Source: Manis javanica (lineage: Eukaryota > Chordata > Mammalia > Pholidota > Manidae). Taken from it: a stretch of DNA of 64,000 bases. Position numbers and translations under genes: made by a program. The notes below the pieces were generated by a model. That model did no database searches and was not told the DNA's origin. It saw only the letters and a list, made by a program, of their open reading frames with translations. Positions 45,648-54,815 of the stretch are shown in pieces. The DNA lies in NCBI RefSeq assembly GCF_040802235.1, contig NC_133170.1:43781501-43845500 (forward strand). Reading direction: 5' to 3'. The number at the start of each line of letters is the position of its first letter. The stretch's first letter is position 1.

Positions 45648-47694
45648 GGTGATAGAGATAGTTTGCAGAGCTGGTACAAGTGACCGCTGGAAGAGCTTCC
45701 CTTCTTGTTGGTTTGTAGCCTTTTCCTGGGAGAATAGCGACCTCTAGTGGCTTGTGCTGGGCAGCTGTGCGCAGACAGGGCTTCTGCTTCCTGCCCAGTT
45801 GCTTTGGGGTTTATCTCCGCTGTTGCTGTGGGCTTGGCCTGGCTGGGGCTGTTCCTCCAAAATGGTGGAGCCCCGTTGGAGGGGGAGCAGCCAGGAGACT
45901 ATTTATCTCCATAAGGGGCCTCTGTGCTCCCTGCTGCCCAGGGGGTTAGAGTGCCCAGAGATCCCCAGATTCCCTGCTTCTGGTCTAAGTGACCTGTCCT
46001 GCCCCTTTAAGATTTCCAAAAAGCACTCTCCAAACCAAAACAACAACAGCAACAATGAGAGAGGGAACTGAAAGAAAGAGAAAAAAAAAAAAAGGAAAAA
46101 AAAAGGAAAAAACAAGCGATTTTTTTTGTTTTTTTTTTTTTGTCCTCAGGTGCCGGTCCCAGGCACCCGCTCACTGGTCCTGCTGCCCTGTCTCCCTAGC
46201 ACCAGGGTCCCTGTCCTTTCAAGGCTTCCAAAAAGCACCCACCCACCGGTCCCGCAGGGAAGGAACGCTCAATATTCTTTGTCCTCAGGCACTGGTCCCA
46301 CGCACCCGCTCACCAGTCCCGCCGCCCTGCCTCCCTAGCACCGGGGTCCCTGTCCCTTCAAGGCTTCCAAAAAGCACTCGGCAAAAAGAGAGAAAAAAAA
46401 GGGGAAAAACGCGCGATTTCTTCCGTCCTCAGGTGCTGGTCTCAGGCACCCACCCACCGGTCCCTCAGGGAAAAATGCGGGATATTCTTTGTCCTCAGGT
46501 GCCGGTCCCAGGCACCCGCTCACCAGTCCCGCCGCCCTGCCTCCCTAGCACCGGGGTCCCTGTCCCTTTTAGGCTTCCAAAAAGCACTCGCAGAAAAGAG
46601 AAAAAAAAAAGGGGAAAAACGCGCGATTTCCTCTGTCCTCAAGTGCCGGTCTCAGGCACCCGCCCACCGGTCCCGCAGGGAAAAACGGGGGATATTCTTT
46701 GTCCTCAGGCGCCAGTCCCAGCCACCCGCTCACCAGTCCCGCCGCCCTGCCTCCCTAGCACCGGGGTCCCTGTCCCTTTTAGGCTTCCAAAAAGCACTCG
46801 CAGAAAAGAGAAAAAAAAAAGGGGAAAAACGCGCGATTTCCTCTGTCCTCAAGTGCCGGTCTCAGGCACCCGCCCACCGGTCCCGCAGGGAAAAACGGGG
46901 GATATTCTTTGTCCTCAGGCGCCAGTCCCAGCCACCCGCTCACCAGTCCCGCCGCCCTGCCTCCCTAGCACCGGGGTCCCTGTCCCTTTTAGGCTTCCAA
47001 AAAGCACTCGCAGAAAAGAGAAAAAAAAAAGGGGAAAAACGCGCGATTTCCTCTGTCCTCAAGTGCCGGTCTCAGGCACCCGCCCACCGGTCCCGCAGGG
47101 AAAAACGGGGGATATTCTTTGTCCTCAGGCGCCAGTCCCAGCCACCCGCTCACCAGTCCCGCCACCGTGCCTCCCTAGCACTGGGGTCCCCGTCCCTTCA
47201 AGGCTTCCAAAAAGCGCTCACCCAAAAGAGAAAAAAAAAAAAGGGGAAAAACGCGCGACCTCCTCCGTCCTCAGGCACCGGTCTCAGGCACCCACCCCCA
47301 GGTCTCGCAGGGAGAAACGCGGGATATTCTTTGTCCTCCGGCGCCGTTCCCAGGCACCTCCTCACCGGTCCCGCCACCCTGCTTCCCCAGCAACGGGGGC
47401 CCGTCCCTCTAAGGCTTCCAAAAAGCGCTCGCCAAAAAAAAAACCGCTACGGTTTCTCTCCACCCGCCGGGAGCCGGGGGGAGGGGCGCTCGGGTCCCGC
47501 CGGGCTGGGGCTTGTATCTTACCCCCTTCACAAGGCGCTGGGTTCTTGCAGGTGTGGATGTGGTCTGGATGTTGTCCTGTGTCCTGGGGTCTCTATTTTA
47601 GGAAGATTTTTCTTTATTATATTTTCATAGCTCTATGTGTTTTTGAGAGGAGATTTCCACTGCTCTACTCACGCCGCCATCTTGGCTCCGCCCC
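45648..47694 (-). promoter_or_regulatory. LINE-1 5' UTR / promoter
   Basis: About 2.05 kb. The tip contains CCAAGATGGCGGC (complement of 47,674-47,686), a YY1-type site that in human L1 directs accurate start of transcription. Behind it lies a CpG-rich array of 210-bp monomers, then a non-repeated stretch down to ORF1. Monomeric promoters of this kind are known from mouse L1 but not from human L1. Confidence 0.85.
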
Positions 47695-47752
47695 TCCCCG
47701 GGAATCTTTTAAACCATTTTTGTATAGCAGGTATTTAAGGAAAATGAATTAA
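46055..47752 (+). CDS. Antisense open frame across the LINE-1 monomers (ORF0-like candidate)
   Basis: Plus-strand ATG at 46,055 opens 565 codons that cross the whole monomer array and leave the element, ending at 47,752 in flanking host DNA (last residues PFLYSRYLRKMN). Because the monomer is 70 codons long, the protein is a set of about 70-residue repeats with motifs such as VPVSGTRPPVPQGK and PPCLPSTGVPVPFRLPKSTR, rich in Pro, Arg, Lys and Ser. Primate L1s encode a short antisense ORF0 in the same position and direction; there is no sequence similarity that I can see. It may equally be an accident of GC-rich repeats with a period divisible by three. Confidence 0.3.
   Translation: MREGTERKRKKKKGKKKEKTSDFFCFFFFVLRCRSQAPAHWSCCPVSLAPGSLSFQGFQKAPTHRSRREGTLNILCPQALVPRTRSPVPPPCLPSTGVPVPSRLPKSTRQKERKKRGKTRDFFRPQVLVSGTHPPVPQGKMRDILCPQVPVPGTRSPVPPPCLPSTGVPVPFRLPKSTRRKEKKKRGKTRDFLCPQVPVSGTRPPVPQGKTGDILCPQAPVPATRSPVPPPCLPSTGVPVPFRLPKSTRRKEKKKRGKTRDFLCPQVPVSGTRPPVPQGKTGDILCPQAPVPATRSPVPPPCLPSTGVPVPFRLPKSTRRKEKKKRGKTRDFLCPQVPVSGTRPPVPQGKTGDILCPQAPVPATRSPVPPPCLPSTGVPVPSRLPKSAHPKEKKKKGEKRATSSVLRHRSQAPTPRSRREKRGIFFVLRRRSQAPPHRSRHPASPATGARPSKASKKRSPKKKPLRFLSTRREPGGGALGSRRAGACILPPSQGAGFLQVWMWSGCCPVSWGLYFRKIFLYYIFIALCVFERRFPLLYSRRHLGSAPPRESFKPFLYSRYLRKMN
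46321..47372 (-). repeat. 210-bp monomer array in the LINE-1 5' UTR
   Basis: The anchor GCCGCCCTGCCTCCCTAGCA (plus strand) recurs at 46,321, 46,531, 46,741, 46,951 and, with changes, at 47,161 and about 47,373: five periods of 210-212 bp. The middle units are practically identical, pointing to recent amplification. A partial, more divergent unit lies at 46,141-46,320. Each unit has an A-rich block next to GGGGAAAAACGCGCGA, and many CpGs. Confidence 0.95.
47695..47710. repeat. Right target-site duplication of the young LINE-1
   Basis: TCCCCGGGAATCTTTT directly after the element's 5' end and followed by AAACCATTTTTG, as in the uninterrupted copy A. The shared T/C-rich base at its outer edge makes the exact length 12-16 bp. 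Confidence 0.9.
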
Positions 47753-48234
47753 TTCCCCGCCCCGCCACCGCCCCCCTCCAGTCCCTCATTCTGACTTTGA
47801 TTCCTGGAGACAATGTTCACAGCTTTCTTTCATTTTTCTAATCTCCTTATGTCAAGAATATAACGTGACCCCACCATGGTCTCTAATTCTGGCTTTAAGT
47901 GACTTTCTTCTTCAAATGTGACCTGACTTAATTTTAGTGTGTTTTAGGGCTCTTTCCTCAGCTAAATAATGTTCTGATCTGACACTCACCCCACCCCCAC
48001 ATCTCTGACTTGTTTCTCCAAGTCTGAGATGCTGGCTACTTTATGTGTAAAAGCCCTTTGCAACTACGTAGGTATCAATGAATTTGCAACTTTGAATTTG
48101 TCATCAAAAGATTTTAAAACCCCTGTAGGCAAGTCAAGTAACAATCATCACCTTCATCCCCACCGCCACCACGGACATCTTCGTCCCAACCTCCAGCTAC
48201 CATTTCTTTAACTCCAGCCTGAGCCAGTGGCTCA

Positions 48235-48731
48235 TGTTACTGGTTTCCCGCTTGTTCTCAGTTCTCATCTTCCCTGAGGAAAGAATTCAGTCCAGAGACC
48301 AAGTAGTGAGTGGAATCAGCCAGGAGTTTAATAAGAAAAATGAAAGTACGCCTGGAAAGTGGTCCAAGCGCCCAACTCCCGAGGGTCTGAGTGCCCCGCA
48401 TGGGTCTAGATGCGGGAATTTTATAGGGCTGTAACGTCTGCTCTCTAGGAGGCTCCACCCCTGACTCTCCAAGACTCTGCCCAGGGCTCGCGACCGTTTA
48501 ACGGCTGCGTCCGAGGCTCCTTGGCAGTAAGTGGGCGGCTGCGCACGCGCCGCCGTTGGAGTTCTGAGGTCATGCGCATGCCCAATGTGGATGTTTTGTC
48601 CTCAAGGGCCGAGCGCCCAAAAGGAAGGTCATATCGTGGTCAATGTCCCGCCGCCCGTACCTTCATCTGCGCATGTCTGGCTAGTGTGGGCGAAGGGGCA
48701 GGATGCTCTGAGCAACCCCGGGCTGTTTGTG
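48235..48731 (-). mobile_element. LTR fossil of an endogenous retrovirus, antisense (copy B)
   Basis: Duplicate of the LTR at 7,935-8,430, with the same CCAGTAACA minus-strand end at 48,235 and the same CpG-rich U3-like part. Outer boundary uncertain. Confidence 0.5.
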
Positions 48732-49072
48732 TGGGTGGCTTCCATTTCCATATGCTCTTGGCTCGTATCTGTCTGCCAAATGGAACCCTATGGTAGACAT
48801 TGTAAACACAATCACTATTTCTCATGAATCTTCAAAGTACACAAATAGAGAATATACAAGTCTCAGCATGTAAGTGGCAGATCCAAGGTCACATAAACTT
48901 ATCTAGGACTCAGAGCCACATGAGTCTTAAAACCTATGCTTGTTGGTTCTATTTTATCATGATGCTTAAATTCAGAACATAAGGAAAAGGGTATTTAGTC
49001 CTTCTACCTTTCTGGTCTACATTATGTCTGCCCTCGACAGTCTTAGAATACATGATAAGACAGAGGGGGAGG

Positions 49073-49076
<4 letters not shown>

Positions 49077-49165
<89 letters not shown>

Positions 49166-49188
49166 GGGAGAGAGAGAGAGAGAGGGGG

Positions 49189-49245
<57 letters not shown>

Positions 49246-49252
49246 AGAGAGG
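49077..49252. repeat. Interrupted (GA)n purine tract (copy B)
   Basis: Counterpart of 8,776-8,961, slightly shorter and punctuated by repeated GGGGAGA, GAAGAGA and GGAGA interruptions that the first copy mostly lacks. The contrast suggests repeat homogenisation in one copy or sequencing error in a difficult tract. Confidence 0.93.
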
Positions 49253-49765
49253 AAGGAAGCAAAGGGAACAGAAGGGAAGACAATGAAAACAAGGAAGGGA
49301 AAAGTAGGGAAGGGGGGAAAAAAGGGAAAGAAAGAGAAGGGGGAGGGAAGGGAACGGATGGGAAGGGAAATGAGTCATAAACTTTTATCTTCCTGGCTTC
49401 TCGAAACATTGAAACAACTGGCATGCCAAGATCAACAAGTGGGAGAGGCAAAGAAACAGCTAGGTGAGCCTTCCGCTCTGGCAAGCACTTTGCATGACTC
49501 CATAGAAGCTCTAACGATTTCTGCCTCACGGGTATATTTTCCAATTTTGACAATATGATTGATGTACACCCGACCTACTTAGGTATGCATGTTTATGACA
49601 CATAATCTCAGTGAAATCACAGAGAACTTTGCCATTTATTCCGGCTCATGAAACACAAAGGTGTATATACATCCTTTCTTCTGCCTTGACTCCAGTGATC
49701 TTTTCTCCTGGGCTTTATCTTTGGGTTCAGTGAAAGAAACTCATTCCTGTTTGATTTTCCCGGCG

Positions 49766-50622
49766 TTTTTTTTTTTTTTTAATGTTTATTAAACTGAAAG
49801 GTATCCAATGTTATACTGAAAACAAAATTCATTCAAGAAACGGTAACAAGTGTGCAGCAACAAAAAGAGAACTCAGAATTAGTATATAAAAAAAATTGTG
49901 GATGAAGCAATGCAGTGTGAAAATTAACTCTTGCAAGCTAGAATCAATTTGGTACATTGAAACTAAAACCTTTGTCAACTTGTTATTTTTGTAACCAGGA
50001 CATAAGAAAGCAAATTTATGGCAGGTGATCATCAAATTGGCCGTCCGGCCCCCGCCGCATCCCCACTCCGTCGCCTGCCGCCCCCTTCCACCGCTGACCT
50101 CCACTCCCTCCGGCCGCTGAGGCCGCCAATCTCCCTGCAGAATTACTCCCCTTCTCCTCCCCTGCCCACCCCTCCCCCCAAGGTATTCCCGAAGCCCTCA
50201 TCAGTCCCAGGAACCATATTCCATTAATCAAACTTTTGGACAGGGTTGGGTTTTTCCCCTTCGCTTTCCTAACTTGGTGTCTTCCATGCTTTAATTCTTT
50301 CTGCCCTGCCAGCACCTTCAGTGGCTTCTAAAATGAGGCTTGCTTTCAAGAGTGACAGTAAATTCTGAATCAGGGATCCCGAGCTCATGAGAATGACGGC
50401 TCTCCGCCTGAGTCCCGTCCACCTGTCCACCCTCTGCCACAGCCTTTCCCTTTCCTCATGCTGCCACTGATGGCCCTCCTGCAGGTTCCCACCCATCCCA
50501 ACTCGGGGGCAAAGAACACCGACCTTGGAATTTTCATCTTCCACATTCAGGGTGCACACATCAACAAAACATATCTGCATCAAATTAGGAGGGTGCATTT
50601 AGAAAACACTAGACAAAAAAAA
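49766..50622 (-). pseudogene. Probable processed pseudogene or retroposed 3' UTR (copy B)
   Basis: Duplicate of 9,477-10,330, with a slightly longer A tract (complement of T at 49,766-49,780) and the same AATAAA signal. Parent unknown. Confidence 0.45.
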
Positions 50623-50681
50623 AAAAGAGAAAAGAGAAAACTCTAGAGAAAACACCATAATTTCTCTTTCTAGGAGATGAC

Positions 50682-50787
50682 AGCACCTACCTTATAGGGT
50701 TCTTGTGAAGACTGATTGAAATAGTGCATGTAAAGCTTTTAGCAAAGTGCCTGTACACAGTAAGTACTCAATGAATGTTACTAATTT
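50682..50787 (+). repeat. MIR SINE fragment (copy B)
   Basis: Duplicate of the MIR fragment at 10,390-10,495. Confidence 0.8.
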
Positions 50788-50865
50788 GATTATCATTAGG
50801 CAGGAAGGATCTTAGCATGACTATAGTTCATAAATGAGATTACCTAACTGCAAGAGAGAGGATGA

Positions 50866-50981
50866 AAATACAATATTCACATTTTTTGAGAAAACTGAGA
50901 AGAGAAGTGGCCTGTCCAAGAAACACAAGCTCAAAGGTAGAACTTGTATTGGCACTTGATTCCCCTGGCTCTCAGTTTAGA
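50866..50981 (-). repeat. MIR SINE fragment, reverse orientation (copy B)
   Basis: Duplicate of the reverse MIR fragment at 10,575-10,690. One upstream base differs (GATGAAAATAC versus GATCAAAATAC). Confidence 0.7.
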
Positions 50982-52080
50982 GCACTTTCTACACTTGTGT
51001 CTCAAAAGGTGGTATTCCTTTTTTTTAAACTATTGAAGATACAGAAGATTTTAAGTGGTACATGGATAAATATTTCTGTGTTTAATAGGTGCATTTTTTA
51101 TTGATCATTAGGAAAAACATACTAGAACATCAAAATTGTGATGGACAATATTGCTTAGGGTGATGGTAATTGTCAAATGTATTTAAATGTTAAGTGCATT
51201 TTAAACCATTGTTTAAACATTGGTTATGCGGCCGCAGGCATGTGTGCAAGGTAGATTTGTACAGCCCCAAAGGACAGTAAGATCACGAGAGGAAAGTGGT
51301 AAGATACAAAATGATTCCTCCCAAGGAAAGTAAAGAATTGCTGTATGGGTATAAATATCCTATTATTGATCAATAATATTAAGTAAATAATAGTATGAGA
51401 GGCACTCGAACATAGTAAAAACTGTGAAGTGCTATGCAAAGCACTTGACATTTGGGAAACAGAGCCTGATATATTTGCCCCCCTGAGGGGGGATCCCACT
51501 TTAGTGCACCTTACAGGCAGCGAGGTGACACCCTGATGATTTCAGCGGTGTGAGGTCATAGAGGCTGGTAACCAGGCAACCACCACTGCCCCCTCCCCTC
51601 AGTCGGCTCCCTGGCCTTCCCTCCCCTAGCTTTTACCTCACTGCTCATCCTGCCCCTCCATTGATCTGTCCCCAGGTGATGTATAAGTACGCTGGTCCCT
51701 GCACAGACCTTAGTGAGCTTGCTTGTGCAAGGAAATCCCAGTATCACCATCCATTAGTCTGTCCTGGGCTCTAGGACATCTATACCCATACACCAATTCT
51801 TTCCTTTGAGAGTGGTGAGGCCACACAAAGGTTTACATCAGAGTGGGACGCAACCCCTTTGTGCTGCAGGCTGGGGACACTTTGGGAGTCCAGGGAAGGA
51901 TGGCCAGGGCAGGGCAGAAATGGAGGTCACGCTGACAATGGTGGTGATGGGGGCCATCACCCTCACCTGCTTGGTGGGACTCCTGGGACACATCACTTGA
52001 CTTTTCTACCATTTCCCAGGGAACAAGGAATGGTTACTTGTCTTCTTGCTATTGGGCTGTAGCAGGCCTTTATATAGTGT

Positions 52081-52276
52081 AAGTACATGTCCTTTGTTGA
52101 AGGTATGATTTGCAAGTATTTGCCCCCAAGTCCATGTGTGGCTTGACTTTTCTTTTCTTTAACAACATGACTCATGAGGGAAATGGAAGTGAAATGTAGG
52201 TGGAAAACATAATGAGATCCTGCACATTAGAATGGCTAAAATAAAAAATGTGAGTGAGAGAAGACATGAAGGTGGT
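52081..52276. mobile_element. Two inverted scraps of old L1 ORF2 (copy B)
   Basis: Duplicate of 11,790-11,985. Confidence 0.5.
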
Positions 52277-52591
52277 ATCAGAGTCCAAGGGTATTGTGTG
52301 GAGAGGGGGCAGCATAGTGGGATCCATACACAGCCCGCTGCATACACAGCCCGCTGCACAGGGCAATAGGCACTTGGCAACAGCATCAGCTGAAAGGTTC
52401 CCAGCAGGAAGGGCCAGCTCTGGTACTCACAGCCCAGAATAACCCGAAGGACTGGCGGGGCCATGGGCCATGGCCAGGAAAGGCTGACTCCTAGGATCTG
52501 TAGCCTCACCTGTTTACTAAACAGAAACGTCAGTAAGGCCCAAGTTGCCTTTGTGTTTTTCTTGTAGATTTCTGAAAGTGGTAACAAGTGT

Positions 52592-52660
<69 letters not shown>
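52592..52660. repeat. (AGC)23 trinucleotide run, expanded (copy B)
   Basis: Twenty-three uninterrupted AGC units at the site that has seven in copy A; the flanks are identical for hundreds of bases. The 48-bp gain matches the change in copy offset from 40,291 to 40,339. The run is pure and a multiple of three, so any overlapping frame is preserved while lengthening by 16 residues. Confidence 0.97.
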
Positions 52661-52663
<3 letters not shown>

Positions 52664-54815
52664 GGAAACAGGAATAAGTGAATTTGTACTAGAAGAAAAG
52701 GGGAATCCAATCTTTGTTGAAAACTGAACACTAACATTCACTGGAAAGTGAACCCAAGTAGTCCCAGAAACTTTGTAAGCACTAACAGGGGTGGCGGGGT
52801 GGTGGGGTGGGGGTGGGGGGCAGTTTCTAATTGTTCTTCAGGTTTTCTGAGTCTGAGGGTCAGAGATAATGCTGAAAGCTCATTTGTTTCAAGCCCAAGC
52901 ATCCAGTCCCCAGGGACTGAGGAGAAGCAGAAAAGAAAAACAAAAAGCTAGTGAATCCGTGCAGGAATGTCTGCTTGGCCCCTTGCAAGCTGCTACTTTA
53001 TGTGTCTGCACCCCAGCCTCTCCCACGATTTCCCCTCCAAAAGCCCTAACCGCTTGTGTGTCAGGAGGACGGTAGTTTTTTAAGGCAGGAGCTTTTCACT
53101 CCCTCATTTGCCAGCAAGTCAGTAAACTGTTCTTTCCCACCCCAAAACCTTGTCATTGTGTTTTGTGATTTGCCTTCAGGGAGGACCCAGTTTAGGTATC
53201 AGGAGTAGCACCCCCCAATCCGCCCCCCGACTGAGTGCCCTCAGTGTCGCTCCTTCAGCGCCAGAGGCCACGGGGCCCAGTTGCCCTGGAAGAATGCAGA
53301 GCTCCTGCCTTCCTCCTTGCTAGCCACAGGGGACTGTACTGGCAAGGAATTCATGCTGTGTGGCAGGTCAAGCACAAGCCTCTAGGACTCCCTCTAAAGT
53401 GTGTATTGAAAGCAGTAATGCATTCCAGGAGAGGTTACAGAAACCGGTGTCACCGCCAGGGATTTGAAAGATGTAGGGGTGGTGATTTCCACATACTCTT
53501 ATAGAAGTCACTCATTTGGCCTACTCAGAAAACAGGTGAATCTTGGAGATGACAGTGCATGATTGTCAATGTAATCACAGTGTCTCAAATTGCAGTTACT
53601 GCTGCACATGGGGCTTCATCACTTGACCCCCAAGAACTAGTGTGTAACTATTGATCAGGAAAATGCTCTTTGTTCTCTTCCTGTTAGGAAAGACCAGCAG
53701 AGCAGTTAGCTTTCAGCCAGCAAGGAGACAAACTATCTCAGAGGTATATCAAATTTCCAAACTTAGGTTCTAATTTAGTCAGAAGGAATCTTCATCTCTT
53801 TTTCTCTTCCAGAAGATGTCACACTGGCCCATCCCATTGATGGTATTATGCGTATTAGACCCAGTGATCAGGAAGTACAACTTGTCTAAGCATATTGATA
53901 GCACAGTCACGTGTCAGAAGGTGGGAAATAAATCCAACAAAAATTCAGGGGCCTTTTGCCTTAGAGAAGTTTCTAGAAGTCTATCGTGTGGACCTGCCAA
54001 GCTCTCACTTCCAAGGTGATGAATAAGAGGCTGTATCTGGTCTCCGCTTCCCCCTACTCACAAAGAAAGAAAGAGCACAGCAGCCTGGTGGACCACCTCG
54101 GATTTCAGAGGCAGCATAGACTTCATTTCCAGTGTGCTACTCTGACTCATTCACTGATTGGTCTGAAAAGCACCTAGTTTGAGAGCAGCCTGGACCTTTG
54201 GAAGGTGGATGCCAGTAGATGACACCACCTGGATCTCCTCTCATTGCCACCCCTTCAAGGTGCACAACTGAAACTGGCGTAGAGGGGAAGTGACTTGCCC
54301 AAGATCACAAGGCCCGGACCTGGGTCTGACTTGCGTGGTGTTCCACGCTCCATGCCAAGCAGCCCCAACAGCTGGAGGTGTCGTCCATATATCGTGAGGA
54401 TGTCCCCAGGGAGGAATGTCTGACATTACCCTGCCTGTGCAGGTTGGGACGTTGGGCAGCTCCTGGGAGGTACCGTGGCTTCAGCAGGACAGAGAAGTGG
54501 TGAGACAAAGAGGCCTGAGCTCAGCTCTTGTCTCCTCAGAGCTGGGACCCTGGTGACATTGCCAAAGAGCGAGGGGAGGGCTCTGGTGTAGATTTGTGTA
54601 GTCATGCATGGCAAGGGCCAGGAAGGTGGGCAGTCAGCAGCCCAGAGGGGCATGTGGGTGTGTCTGAGTGCAGGGAGGGGCCCAGGAAATGGAACCTTCA
54701 GGAAGTGATGTCTCTGATGACACGCCCAGTAGAACCTGAATTGTGATCCGGTGCCCATTTACTGGTCACAGACCCCAGTCCTGCTCACTTGACCGGAGGC
54801 GCTCGACAGAGCAAC

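Larger units (their letters stand above)
38511..47694 (-). mobile_element. Full-length young LINE-1 with intact ORFs, present only in copy B
   Basis: About 9.2 kb, oriented 5' to 3' on the minus strand: 5' tip with a YY1-type site at 47,674-47,686, monomeric 5' UTR, ORF1, a spacer of about 195 bp, ORF2, a 3' UTR of about 2.2 kb and a poly(A) tail (T run from 38,507). Perfect full length, a near-perfect target duplication and two uninterrupted ORFs mean very recent insertion. The allelic or paralogous site at about 7,395-7,410 is empty. It may still be able to retrotranspose. It is longer than human L1 (about 6 kb) because both UTRs are large. Confidence 0.97.
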
